Shown: piece after piece, positions 26,419 to 37,401 of the stretch
Layout: each line of letters starts with the position of its first letter
Position numbering within the stretch: the stretch's first letter is position 1
DNA from: Actinomycetes bacterium
Lineage (GTDB): Bacteria; Actinomycetota; Actinomycetes; Actinomycetales; Dermatophilaceae
Direction: 5' to 3'
Assembly (NCBI GenBank): GCA_029778715.1
Contig: JAKOPT010000150.1
Location: forward strand, 1-47,703
Length of the DNA stretch: 47,703 nucleotides
The notes under the pieces: model-generated
What the model saw: the letters and a program-made list of their open reading frames with translations, nothing else
What the model was told of the DNA's origin: nothing
The model's database searches: none
Made by a program: the position numbers and the translations under genes

Positions 26419-26722
26419 CCGACCTCCCCCAGCCCGAGTTCGACGCGCCCGCGCCGTCACCTCCGGACGCGCATCGATGGAGCGAGACTCGCCGTCGAGC
26501 CAACCCGCCAACGGCAAGTCTCGCTCCTTCGATGCCCTCCGGAAGGCTCACCCACACCCCCCTCTCTGGGTATGCCGCGCAGCGGGCGCCCGCACCCGTG
26601 GGGCACCCGCGTGAGCCTCGCCTCTAAGGCGAGCCCACGGCATACGGACCTGAGAGGATGAGCGAAACGTTCGCGCCCGCCTCCGCCGCGGGGCGCGACC
26701 CCGCCTCCTTGGAAGGACAATC
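26419..26722. other. 304-bp non-coding gap with hairpin and motif pair
   Basis: No gene is supported. The gap holds the long hairpin at 26463-26542 and an inverted pair of motifs (GTATGCCG about 26570, CGGCATAC about 26639). The SDR ribosome site GGAAGGA at 26711 ends it. Confidence 0.65.
26463..26542. terminator. long imperfect hairpin after the reductase gene
   Basis: Arms 26463-26495 and 26511-26542 pair over ~32 bp with a few mismatches (kept parts GCATCGA, GGAGCGAGACT, GCCGT). It resembles the hairpin at 13932-13992, sharing about 15 of 21 positions ending in ACTCGCCGT. It may be a transcription stop or a member of a palindromic repeat family. Confidence 0.65.
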
Positions 26723-27559
26723 ATGAAATCGGTCATGGGCAAGACGGTGCTGATCACGGGTGCCGCGATGGGCATGGGCCGGCTCTTCGCCGAGCGGGCC
26801 ATCGCCGAGCGAGCCGCCGCCGTCATCCTCTGGGACGTCGCAGCGGAGGCGCTGGCGGCGACCACCAAGGAGTTGGGCAAGGGCGATGTCGAGGTGACCT
26901 CCGATGTCGTCGACGTGCGCAGCCTCGAGGCGATCCGCGCCGCTGGCGAGCGGGTGCGCGGCGACCACGGCGACGTCGAAGTCCTCTTCAACAACGCGGG
27001 CGTAGTGCGCGGCAACCGCTACTTCTGGGAGACCGACCCGGAGCGCGACACCGAGTTCACCGTCGCCGTCAACACGCTGGCGCCGATGTTCGTCGCGCAC
27101 GAGTTCCTCCCGGGCATGGTCGACAGCCGCAGCGAATGCCGCCTGGTCAACCTCGCCTCGGCCGCCGGGTTCACCGCGAACCCGCGGATGGCCGCGTATG
27201 CCGGGTCGAAGTGGGCCGTCATCGGCTGGTCGGACTCGGTGCGCCTGGAGTTGGCCCAGGCCGACGCCAAGCACGTCAAGGTGACGACGGTGTGCCCCTA
27301 CTACGTCAAGACGGGCATGTTCGACGGTGCCAAGTCGGCGCCCTTGCTGCCGTTGCTCGAGCCGCAGGATGTCGTCGACGAATCGTGGAAGGGCATGCTG
27401 AACGGGGACGCGTTCGTGGTGATGCCCAAGACCGTGGTCCTCTCGGAGATGATGAAGGGCTTCATCCCCACCGACATCAAGGACTTCATCGCCGACCGGA
27501 TCATCGGGGTCTACCACACGATGGAGGACTTCAAGGGCCGCGCCGAGCAGCAGGCGTAG
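26723..27559 (+). CDS. short-chain dehydrogenase/reductase (SDR)
   Basis: NAD(P)-dependent oxidoreductase of 278 aa. The Rossmann motif is TGAAMGMG, the structural NNAG is FNNAGV, the catalytic Tyr/Lys is YAGSK with Ser in NLASAAG. The C-terminal ~50 residues (TDIKDFIADRIIGVYHTMED) resemble SDRs of the retinol/long-chain alcohol group. Downstream of wax synthase and the reductase, it could interconvert fatty aldehyde and alcohol (inference). ATG 26723 is fixed by GGAAGGA. One GTATGCCG copy encodes AYAGSK, directly over the catalytic Tyr codon (TAT). Confidence 0.88.
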   Translation: MKSVMGKTVLITGAAMGMGRLFAERAIAERAAAVILWDVAAEALAATTKELGKGDVEVTSDVVDVRSLEAIRAAGERVRGDHGDVEVLFNNAGVVRGNRYFWETDPERDTEFTVAVNTLAPMFVAHEFLPGMVDSRSECRLVNLASAAGFTANPRMAAYAGSKWAVIGWSDSVRLELAQADAKHVKVTTVCPYYVKTGMFDGAKSAPLLPLLEPQDVVDESWKGMLNGDAFVVMPKTVVLSEMMKGFIPTDIKDFIADRIIGVYHTMEDFKGRAEQQA

Positions 27560-27606
27560 CGCACCGCTTCCCGCCGAGGTGGGCGTATGCCGCGCGGCGC
27601 CGCGCC

Positions 27607-27812
27607 GTCAACAACCCACCTATTGGTCGAATGTTGACATCGGCGAGCGCGACAACCGCGTCACCCCGGTCACCCCTGCCGGCTGCTCGATCCGTCAACA
27701 ACCCACCTATTGGTCGAATGTTGACATCGGCGAGCGCGGCAACCGCGTCACCCCGGTCACCCCGGTCGGCTGCTCGATCCGTCAACAACCCACCTATTGG
27801 TCGAATGTTGAC
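27607..27812 (+). repeat. 87-bp tandem array with three copies of a 32-nt inverted-repeat element
   Basis: The 32-nt element occurs at 27607-27638, 27694-27725 and 27781-27812, exactly 87 bp apart. Each copy has perfect arms GTCAACA and TGTTGAC around ACCCACCTATTGGTCGAA. The two 55-bp intervals differ only at a few positions, so this is an amplified unit, not a set of unique spacers. A lone relative lies at 8142-8173. It could be a protein-binding array, a small-RNA source or a mobile miniature element. Confidence 0.88.
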
Positions 27813-27861
27813 GGATAGGAGCAGCCGGGCGGGGGTGGGGTGCCGGGGCGCATGCGACCCG

Positions 27862-27867
27862 TAGGGT
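27862..27867 (+). promoter_or_regulatory. -10 box, likely leaderless transcript
   Basis: TAGGGT lies 7 bp before ATG 27875 of the UvrA-like gene, the same spacing as at 19293. No ribosome site precedes the ATG. Confidence 0.5.
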
Positions 27868-27874
27868 TCCCCTC

Positions 27875-30301
<2,427 letters not shown>

Positions 30302-30340
30302 GGCGCCCGCGGCCCGCCAGCGCCAGATCGCCTCGCTGGC

Positions 30341-30373
30341 GGGTATGCCGTGCCGAACGGGTATGCCGTGCCG
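30341..30373 (+). repeat. direct duplicate of the motif, extended to 15 bp
   Basis: GGGTATGCCGTGCCG occurs twice, separated by 3 bp, just after the UvrA-like stop and ahead of the terminator. Confidence 0.85.
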
Positions 30374-30379
30374 ACCAAT

Positions 30380-30426
30380 GATTCGGGGTGGGGGTCACGC
30401 TGGCGCGTGACCCCCACCCCCGAATC
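30380..30426. terminator. bidirectional terminator
   Basis: Arms of ~20 bp (GATTCGGGG, GTGGGGGTCACG / CGTGACCCCCAC, CCCCGAATC) with one bulge and a 6-nt loop lie between the convergent stops at 30301 and 30447. Confidence 0.8.
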
Positions 30427-30446
30427 AGGTGTCATCCCGCAGATCG

Positions 30447-31727
30447 CTAGCCGCGACGGCGAGCGGCGATCACCCGGGCACCCAGGCCCAGCAGGACCAT
30501 CGCCAGCCCGGCCCCGCCCAGCACGGCCAGGGCGGTGCCGTTGGCACCGGTGTAGGCCAGGGTCGCCGTTGTCTTCGCCGGGGGAGGTGCCGTCGGCACG
30601 GTCGTGCCGGTGCCCGAAGCGCTGCTCGACGTGGGTGTGGGAGTGGGGCTGGGGCTGGGGCTCGGTTTCGGCTGGTCCGATGTCCCACCGGAGTCAGCGC
30701 AGAACTGCATGATGCTGTCGCTCCCCGGGAAGTCCCAGTTTCCGTCTCCGATGAGCCGAATGTCGCTCTCTCCGGGAGGTCCGGGGGTATAAAGAACGAT
30801 GTCTAGGCCCTTGATCAGCGGGCTGACGTTTGCCTTCAACACGTGATAGACGGTCTTTTCCGTCTCGGTGTTCGAGAGCGTGAAGGGGTAGGAACCCATG
30901 AGGTGCTTGTCGTCCCACACCTTGACGATGTAGGGCTGGCCCGGAGTCAGGTCGTACGAGCGAATGATGAGGGTGCAGACGTTACGGCTGATGTCCATCT
31001 TGGGCGTGGCCGGCGGCTGGTCCAAGGCACCATTCGACGCCGCGCAGTACTGCATGACCTTGTCGCTCCCCGGGAAATCCCAGGGGTCCAGGGAGGTCAC
31101 GTCGGGCCCGTCGGCAAACCTCAGATATAGGCCCAGGCCAGGGAAAAGACTTCCCACATTCTTCTTGATGACGTGCGTGACGGTGCCAGAGGAGTTCGGA
31201 GGGTTGACGGTGAAGGGGTAGGACCCGACATTTACCTTGTCGTCCCAAACATCCATCACGTAACTTCCCGGCACCAAGCCGGTCATCGTGATAGTCACGG
31301 TGCAGACCGACCGGGTGGCGGTGATCGTCGGTTCCTCGGTGTCGGTTGGCGCCGACGGAGCCTTGCCGACCGGCGCCGCTGGTGCGGGCTTGGCGGGACT
31401 GCCCGTCGCCGGGGCGGCGGGTGCGGATGGCGAGGCACTGGGGGTGGCTGCCGGCCCGCTCTGGCTCGCACCGGCGGATGCCGCATCACCGCTCGCAGCC
31501 GGCGGGTCATTCACCGGGGCGGGTGAGGGGGAAGGACTCGCTGCCTTGGCGACCGGGTCAGCGGCCGACGGCGACGGTGAGGCGGAGGGCGACCCTGCCA
31601 CCGAACCGCCGAGCACGGCCTGCGTCGTCGACGGTGGCGGACTCTCCTCGGCCCGCGTGGTCCCCGCGTTGAGTCCCACGACCAGCACCGCGGCCGCGCC
31701 GGCATACAGGAATGAGCGAATCCTCAT
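30447..31727 (-). CDS. sortase-anchored surface protein with two Cys-bounded repeats
   Basis: Secreted wall protein of 426 aa. A signal peptide (MRIRSFLYAGAAAVLVVGL) is followed by a ~110-residue Ser/Pro/Ala linker. Two ~90-residue repeats follow, each running from VCT to MQYC/MQFC and sharing VWDDK, GSYPFT and DFPGSD, so each probably closes a disulfide. A Ser/Pro/Thr stalk leads to the LAYTG sorting signal, a membrane helix and the RRR tail, as for class E sortase substrates of actinobacteria. ATG 31727 fits the signal peptide; GTG 31739 overlaps the purine-rich site. The repeats are not a family I recognise. A motif copy lies in the signal-peptide codons. Confidence 0.87.
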   Translation of the reverse strand: MRIRSFLYAGAAAVLVVGLNAGTTRAEESPPPSTTQAVLGGSVAGSPSASPSPSAADPVAKAASPSPSPAPVNDPPAASGDAASAGASQSGPAATPSASPSAPAAPATGSPAKPAPAAPVGKAPSAPTDTEEPTITATRSVCTVTITMTGLVPGSYVMDVWDDKVNVGSYPFTVNPPNSSGTVTHVIKKNVGSLFPGLGLYLRFADGPDVTSLDPWDFPGSDKVMQYCAASNGALDQPPATPKMDISRNVCTLIIRSYDLTPGQPYIVKVWDDKHLMGSYPFTLSNTETEKTVYHVLKANVSPLIKGLDIVLYTPGPPGESDIRLIGDGNWDFPGSDSIMQFCADSGGTSDQPKPSPSPSPTPTPTSSSASGTGTTVPTAPPPAKTTATLAYTGANGTALAVLGGAGLAMVLLGLGARVIAARRRG

Positions 31728-32047
31728 CGATAAAAGCACCCCTCCGAGTGTGCGGGAATTAGTTGACTCTTTCTCAACCTACTCTCCCCCAAGAACGCAA
31801 GCAAGGATGGCGGGTGATTGAACGTGAACGTAGATAAAGCCCCAAGAGATTAGATTACTTCGTCTAGCGTTAGATATCGCGGTCGGCTATTAGATAATGA
31901 CCATCGCGGGGCGTGGCGCCGGTGCCTCGCCCGACGACCGCCCGCCAGGCCGCTCGACCTTGCCGGCGTCGGCGTCGTCCCCCGCCCCCGAGACCGCGGG
32001 GCGTTACCCTGGGCAGCACCCCCGCACCACCCCGCGAAAGGTCGTCA
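31728..32047. promoter_or_regulatory. 320-bp divergent intergenic region with AT-rich TTAGAT repeats
   Basis: No gene is supported. 31750-31910 is much richer in A+T than the rest and contains TTAGATT (near 31852), TTAGATA (near 31870) and TTAGATA (near 31889), spaced about two helical turns apart. TACCCT near 32005 could be a -10 for the helicase gene. The repeated boxes suggest a regulator binding site for the surface protein, the helicase, or both. Confidence 0.4.
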
Positions 32048-35000
32048 GTGCTCGTCATTCACGGTTTCTGGGCTAGCGACCGGACCGTTCGGCTGTGGGG
32101 CGAGGACGCGACGCGCCCCGTCACCAGCCGCAGCCAGGCCTACAAGAGCGCCCGTCCTCATCCGTTCGCGGCCAGCGCCCACGCCCTGGCCGACCTCTGG
32201 GCCGCCATCAGGGCCGCCACCGACGACCACTCGACCGATCCCTCGGAGCCAACCGACGCCGACCCAACGGCCCACGGGACGAGCAGTCCCCGCACCTCAC
32301 CCTCGGGGGCCATCCCCCATCCAGCGCCTGCGCTGGGCGAGGCGACGCTGCGGCTGCCGTCCCTGGCCAAATCACCTCTCGACTCCCCCGAAGTCGTCCG
32401 AGTCACCCCGCGCCCGCCGGCCCAGACCGACCCGCTCCTCCTCGCCTGGCGGGTGCCGACGCTCGCCTTGTCCCCGGCCCGCGCGTTCGCCTGGCTCACC
32501 GCCCTCGGCGAGCAGCGCGGCATACCGGCGGGCGTTGACGTCCGGTTCGGCGCGTCCGTGGCACACCTGGCGGCCATCGCGGCGCTCGCCGTCGACCTCG
32601 CCGAGCGCCGCAAGGTCCTGCCCACGGTGGCCGTCGCCGACGGTATGCCGTCCGCTCGCTGGCGCCCGGTGCTCCAGGGGCGCGACGTGGTCGCCATCGG
32701 GGACCTGGTGTCAGCCTTGCCGCCCGTAGGGCGAGCGGTGCCCGGCCACGAGGTCGGCGCCGATATCGTCACGGCTGCGCTCGCGGCGTTCACCGATGCG
32801 GCGGTGCGGCTCCGGCTCGGCGACCTGTCGATGGTGCCACCGCGGCGCGGACGACGGCCACAACGACTGCCCGCGGTTGAAGCCTGGCTGGCGGCGCTGA
32901 CCGGGGCGACCGCGCAGTTCGAGGCCGACCCGCGCGAAGTGGAGACTTTGCGCCGGGCGCTCCACGAGTGGGACGAGTTCGGCACCGGGGTCGTCGGACC
33001 AGCCCGAGCCACCTTCCGGCTCAGCGAGATTGAACCCGACCCCGATGGCCGGCTCGCGAGCGTCGACGCGGCAGTCCCTGCCTTCTCGGTGGCCACCGGC
33101 GAACCCGCGTATGCCGCGCCGCCCGACGAGGTCCCCGTGCCGGATCGGTGGCGGGTCGAGTTCTTGCTGCAATCCACTCTCGATCCGAGCCTGCTCGTGC
33201 CGGCAGCGCAGGCCTGGGCCGACGACGGCAGCCTCGACCGCTGGCTGCATCGGCCCCAGGAGTTGCTCCTTCGTGAACTCGGGCGGGCCAGCCGGGTCTA
33301 CCCGGAGTTGGCGCCGGCGCTGCGGACCGCGACGCCCGAGGGGCTCGACCTCGACACCGAGGGCGCCTTCCGGTTCCTGTCCGTGGCCGCACCGGCACTC
33401 GACGAGGCGGGGTTCGCGGTGCTGCTCCCCTCCTGGTGGGACCAGCGCAAGCGGCTAGGGCTCAAGGCGTCGGCCGCGACGCCAGCGGACCAACCGGTGA
33501 CCGGTGGGGCCTTCGGGCGCGACCAGCTCGTCGCCTTCCGGTGGGATCTGGCGGTCGGGGATGACACCTTGAGTGAGGCCGAGATCACCGCCCTCGTCGA
33601 GGCCAAAGCGCCGCTGGTGCGGTTGCGGGGGCAGTGGGTCGCGGTGAGCGCCGATCACCTGCGCCGGGGCTTGGAGTTCCTCACCCACCAGCCGCCCGGC
33701 ACCCGGACCACCGCCGAGGTGCTGGCGCTGGCCGCGCGCCACCCCGACGACATCGAGGCCCCGCTACCCATCACCGGGGTGGTCGCCGACGGGTGGCTCG
33801 GGGACCTGCTCGCCGGGACGGCGGGCGCCGCGGAAAGCCGGTTCGCGCCGGTCGAGCCGCCCGCGTCGTTCGCGGCGACGTTGCGGCCCTACCAGGGACG
33901 TGGGCTGTCGTGGCTGTCCTACCTGTCGCGGCTCGGGCTCGGGGCCTGCCTGGCCGACGACATGGGGTTGGGCAAGACGGTGCAGTTGCTGGCCCTGGAG
34001 TCCGCGGAGCGGTCCGAACCCACGGCCGCCGACAGCACGGTGAACACCGGCCCGGCCGCGGGCAGCACGTCCCCGGGGGGCACCGATGCGGTGGCCACGA
34101 GCGTGGGTCCGACGCTGCTGTTCTGCCCGATGTCGCTCGTCGGCAACTGGGAACGCGAAGCCGCCCGGTTTGCCCCTGACCTGCGCGTTCACGCCCACCA
34201 CGGGCGCGACCGGCTCCACGGCGACGCACTCCGGGACCAACTCGCCGCGACCGATCTCGTGGTGACCACCTACGCGACTGGCACCCGCGACATCGACGAG
34301 CTCGCGGCATACGACTGGCATCGGGTCGTCCTCGACGAAGCCCAAGCCATCAAGAACAGCCTCTCGCGCGCCGCAAAGGCGACCCGACGGTTGCGCGCGG
34401 CGCACCGGATCGCGCTCACGGGCACCCCGGTGGAGAACCGGCTCTCCGAACTGTGGTCGATCATGGACTTCCTCAACCCGGGGTTGCTCGGCAGCGGGCA
34501 GTCGTTCCGCACCCGGTATGCCGTGCCCGTCGAGCGGCACGGGTCCACGGAGGCGGCGGAGCGGCTGCGGCGGGTGACCCGGCCCTACATTCTGCGGCGC
34601 CTCAAGACCGATCCGACGATCATCGACGACCTGCCGGAGAAGATCGAGATCACCGAGTACTGCCGGCTCACCGTCGAGCAGGCCTCCCTCTACCAGTCGG
34701 TCGTCGACGACATGATGGAGCGGATCGAGGGCTCCGACGGCATCGAGCGGCGGGGCAACGTTCTCGCGGCGATGGCCAAACTCAAGCAGGTGTGCAACCA
34801 CCCGGCGCAGCTCCTCCACGACAAGTCGCCGGTGGGGACCCGCTCGGGCAAGGTCATCCGCCTCGAGGAACTCCTCGAGGAGATCATCGCCGAGGGGGAT
34901 CGGGTGCTGTGTTTCACCCAGTTCACCGAGTTCGCCGAGATGTTGTTGCCCCACCTGGCGGCCCGGTTCGACACCGACATCGCCTATTTGCACGGCGGGG

Positions 35001-35398
35001 TGCCCAAGAAGCGGCGCGACGAGATGGTGGCGCGGTTCCAGGCCGGGGACGGGCCACCGATCTTCATGCTCTCCCTCAAGGCGGGCGGCACCGGGCTCAA
35101 CCTCACCGCGGCCAATCACGTGATCCACCTCGACCGGTGGTGGAATCCGGCCGTCGAGAATCAGGCGACCGACCGGGCCTTCCGGATCGGGCAGAAGCGC
35201 AGCGTCCAGGTCCGCAAGTTCGTCTGCACGGGCACCCTGGAGGAGCGGATCGACACGATGATCCAGGACAAACTGGCCCTGGCCAACCTCGTCGTCGGGG
35301 ACGGCGAGGGCTGGCTCACCGAACTGTCCACGCGCGAGTTGCGCGACCTGTTCGCGCTCTCGGCCACTGCGATCGGCGAGGAGGGTATCGGTGAATAG
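32048..35398 (+). CDS. SNF2-family DNA helicase/translocase
   Basis: Large ATPase of 1116 aa. The N-terminal ~600 residues are the bacterial SNF2-associated domain; the C-terminal half is the Swi2/Snf2 motor: ADDMGLGKTVQ (motif I), VLDEAQAIKN (II), ALTGTPVENR (III), CFTQFTEF (IV), LSLKAGGTGLNL (V) and DRAFRIGQKR (VI). Such proteins remodel protein-DNA or stalled polymerase complexes. GTG 32048 is chosen at the start of conserved sequence after AAAGG. A low-complexity insert follows motif I. It overlaps the SWIM gene by 8 bp, a well-known pairing. Five motif copies are present. Confidence 0.93.
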   Translation: MLVIHGFWASDRTVRLWGEDATRPVTSRSQAYKSARPHPFAASAHALADLWAAIRAATDDHSTDPSEPTDADPTAHGTSSPRTSPSGAIPHPAPALGEATLRLPSLAKSPLDSPEVVRVTPRPPAQTDPLLLAWRVPTLALSPARAFAWLTALGEQRGIPAGVDVRFGASVAHLAAIAALAVDLAERRKVLPTVAVADGMPSARWRPVLQGRDVVAIGDLVSALPPVGRAVPGHEVGADIVTAALAAFTDAAVRLRLGDLSMVPPRRGRRPQRLPAVEAWLAALTGATAQFEADPREVETLRRALHEWDEFGTGVVGPARATFRLSEIEPDPDGRLASVDAAVPAFSVATGEPAYAAPPDEVPVPDRWRVEFLLQSTLDPSLLVPAAQAWADDGSLDRWLHRPQELLLRELGRASRVYPELAPALRTATPEGLDLDTEGAFRFLSVAAPALDEAGFAVLLPSWWDQRKRLGLKASAATPADQPVTGGAFGRDQLVAFRWDLAVGDDTLSEAEITALVEAKAPLVRLRGQWVAVSADHLRRGLEFLTHQPPGTRTTAEVLALAARHPDDIEAPLPITGVVADGWLGDLLAGTAGAAESRFAPVEPPASFAATLRPYQGRGLSWLSYLSRLGLGACLADDMGLGKTVQLLALESAERSEPTAADSTVNTGPAAGSTSPGGTDAVATSVGPTLLFCPMSLVGNWEREAARFAPDLRVHAHHGRDRLHGDALRDQLAATDLVVTTYATGTRDIDELAAYDWHRVVLDEAQAIKNSLSRAAKATRRLRAAHRIALTGTPVENRLSELWSIMDFLNPGLLGSGQSFRTRYAVPVERHGSTEAAERLRRVTRPYILRRLKTDPTIIDDLPEKIEITEYCRLTVEQASLYQSVVDDMMERIEGSDGIERRGNVLAAMAKLKQVCNHPAQLLHDKSPVGTRSGKVIRLEELLEEIIAEGDRVLCFTQFTEFAEMLLPHLAARFDTDIAYLHGGVPKKRRDEMVARFQAGDGPPIFMLSLKAGGTGLNLTAANHVIHLDRWWNPAVENQATDRAFRIGQKRSVQVRKFVCTGTLEERIDTMIQDKLALANLVVGDGEGWLTELSTRELRDLFALSATAIGEEGIGE

Positions 35399-36311
35399 GT
35401 ACGATCCGCGGTTCTTCCCGGCGTCCAAGCCGCGCCCCGTCGACGGTGGCTTGGTGGCCCGCAGCAAGCGCGGCGCGATGACGCAGCAGTGGTGGTCGCG
35501 CCGGTTCGTCGCGGTCCTCGAAGGGATGGGCATGGGCAACCGGCTCCAGCGGGGCCGCACGTATGCCCGTAAGGGCCAGGTCATGTCGATGGACGTCGGC
35601 CCGGGGCTCGTCACCGCGGCGGTTCAGGGCAGCCGGGCCCGGCCGTACCGGGTGCGAATCGGAGTGACGGCCTTCGGCAAGGCCGACTGGGCCCTTGTCG
35701 AGCGTGAGTTGGCCGGCAGCGCCTGGTATGCCGCGAAGCTCCTCGCCGGTGAGATGCCCGAGGACATTGAGGACGTGTTCGCTCGGTTCGAGTTGTCCCT
35801 GTTCCCGCGCAGCGCCCGCGATGTCACCCTCGATTGCTCATGCCCTGACTGGGAGGTGCCCTGCAAACACCTCGCGGCGACCTTCTACCTGCTCGCCGAG
35901 TCCTTCGATGACGACCCGTTCCGGATTCTGGCGTGGCGCGGCCGGCGGCGTGAGGACCTGCTCGACAACCTCCAGGCGGCCCGCGCCGAGCGGCCCGCAG
36001 GGACGTTGGCGGGCGGCGAAGGTCCGGTCAGTATGCCGCTCGAGGAGTGCCTCGACCGGTTCTACGTATCCGCGCCGCGGGGCGGGGCAGCCGGGGTTGG
36101 GACGGGCGGGGCAGCCGGCGCCACGGGTGTGCCGGCTCTTTCTGGCGCGGTCGCGACTCCGGGCTCCGCTGCCGGTCGGCGCCCCTCGACACAGCGCACC
36201 CCGGCGCAGCGCCCTGCGGCGAGCGCGCTCGATCAGGCGCCGCCGCTGGGGCTGACCCTGCGCGGCCACGCGGTCACCGACCTCCTGCGCGCGGCATACA
36301 CCACCGACTGA
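35391..36311 (+). CDS. SWIM zinc-finger protein, SNF2 partner
   Basis: Protein of 306 aa. The SWIM zinc finger is clear as C-x-C...C-x-H in LDCSCPDWEVPCKHLAA (about residues 142-160). The preceding part contains the conserved WWSRRFVAVLEGMGMGNRLQRG and YARKGQV segments of SNF2-linked SWIM proteins. The last ~90 residues are a Gly/Ala/Pro-rich tail. It starts at GTG 35391 inside the helicase stop region, so the two are translationally coupled. It probably delivers or positions the helicase on nucleic acid (inference from the pairing). Confidence 0.9.
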   Translation: MNRYDPRFFPASKPRPVDGGLVARSKRGAMTQQWWSRRFVAVLEGMGMGNRLQRGRTYARKGQVMSMDVGPGLVTAAVQGSRARPYRVRIGVTAFGKADWALVERELAGSAWYAAKLLAGEMPEDIEDVFARFELSLFPRSARDVTLDCSCPDWEVPCKHLAATFYLLAESFDDDPFRILAWRGRRREDLLDNLQAARAERPAGTLAGGEGPVSMPLEECLDRFYVSAPRGGAAGVGTGGAAGATGVPALSGAVATPGSAAGRRPSTQRTPAQRPAASALDQAPPLGLTLRGHAVTDLLRAAYTTD

Positions 36312-36390
36312 CCGGAGTCCGGGGCCGGAGTTCGCGAGGTGTGCGCCCTGCCCGCCATTTCGTTCCCCGACGGGCAATCGGGCCGCTTGC

Positions 36391-36396
36391 TAGGCT
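36391..36396 (+). promoter_or_regulatory. putative -10 box
   Basis: TAGGCT, followed by a strong ribosome site AAGGAGG (36403-36409) and ATG 36416. This gives a leader of only about 13 nt. Confidence 0.45.
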
Positions 36397-36415
36397 GCGC
36401 GCCAAGGAGGGAGCC

Positions 36416-37387
36416 ATGACTCAACCACCCACGTCAGAGGTGCCGGGTCCATTCGGCGTGCCGACTCCGACGCGGCCGCCCTACCCCGCGCCGGCAGGGC
36501 CGCCGGGTTCGTATGCCGTCCCCGCGCCGCCCGGCGCACCTGACGCGCCCCCTCCGCTCACGCCGCCCGGCGCACCCCCTCCGCTCACGCCGCCCGGCGC
36601 ACCCCCTCCGCTCACGCCGCCCGGCGCACCTGACGCGCCCCCTCCGCTCACGCCGCCCGGCGGACCCGCCGCCTCCCCTCCGCCTGTCCCATCGGGACCG
36701 GCGACCGCCGGCTACCCTCAGCCACCGAGTGGGCCGGTGGCGACGCGACCGGCCGTTCCTGGTCCACCGATTGGAACGCAGGTTCCCCCGTCGCCCGGTT
36801 CCCCACCCACGGGGCGCGGGGCCGGATTCTGGGTGCTCATGGGGTGCCTCGGGGTGTTCATTGTGGGCCTGCTCATTGTCGGCGTCGTGGTCGTCGCTGC
36901 ACGGCTGGGTGCCAGCACACCGTCGGCGAGCGGATCGACCGGGGCATCTCTTAGGGCGTCTGCCGTCCCCTCGGTACAGACAGGCGCGAGCGCAACAAGC
37001 GATTGTTGGACCGCCGCGCTCCCCGAGGGTTACCAGGCCAAGATCGACCACTGCAAAGCCACCATCAATATCCCCAGCGGAGATAGCCTCACCGCCGTTT
37101 ATGTCTTTCCATTCTCCGGGACACCGGCAGAGAATGAGAGCGTCATTCGCAAGGAGTTTCCGTCGCTGAAAAAGACGGGCGAGGTGGCCATCGACGGGCA
37201 ACGGGCAATCCGCTACCGGGCAACCCGCGACACTCTCGACAGTGATTTCTTCCTGGTTCCTGCCCCCAAGACGTACCGCGTGGACGGGGGCCACCCGGTG
37301 ACGGGTTTCCTGGTCACGGGCTACGCCTACAACAAGGATCTCGCCGCAACCGTGGAGACGGTGGCGACGACCCGGCGGTTCCGCTGA
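36416..37387 (+). CDS. proline-rich single-span membrane protein
   Basis: Protein of 323 aa. The first ~135 residues are almost all Pro, Ala, Gly and Ser with several PPLTPPGAP units, probably cytoplasmic and unstructured. One membrane helix follows (GFWVLMGCLGVFIVGLLIVG), then an external domain of ~150 residues with a Cys pair (SDCWTAALPEGY; IDHCKATINIP). The layout matches actinobacterial proteins of the DUF4190/Pro-rich type, function unknown. ATG 36416 is set by AAGGAGG. A GTATGCCG copy encodes SYAVP. Confidence 0.82.
   Translation: MTQPPTSEVPGPFGVPTPTRPPYPAPAGPPGSYAVPAPPGAPDAPPPLTPPGAPPPLTPPGAPPPLTPPGAPDAPPPLTPPGGPAASPPPVPSGPATAGYPQPPSGPVATRPAVPGPPIGTQVPPSPGSPPTGRGAGFWVLMGCLGVFIVGLLIVGVVVVAARLGASTPSASGSTGASLRASAVPSVQTGASATSDCWTAALPEGYQAKIDHCKATINIPSGDSLTAVYVFPFSGTPAENESVIRKEFPSLKKTGEVAIDGQRAIRYRATRDTLDSDFFLVPAPKTYRVDGGHPVTGFLVTGYAYNKDLAATVETVATTRRFR
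36525..36664 (+). repeat. 27-bp tandem repeats encoding PPLTPPGAP
   Basis: Successive 27-bp units beginning CGCCGCCCGGCGCACC (for example 36561-36587 and 36588-36614), with 9-bp variants that insert Asp-Ala-Pro. Copy number likely varies. Confidence 0.85.
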
Positions 37388-37401
37388 GCAGCGGGGCGCA
37401 C

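Larger units (their letters stand above)
27560..27874. other. 315-bp non-coding gap holding the 87-bp array
   Basis: Contains one GTATGCCG copy (27582-27592 region), the tandem array at 27607-27812 and a TAGGGT -10 box at 27862. Small open frames here are products of the repeat. Confidence 0.7.

Noticed and set aside
27607..27812. CRISPR array
   Set aside because: The repeats are regularly spaced, but the 55-bp intervals are almost identical to each other, and no cas genes are near. It is a tandem repeat.
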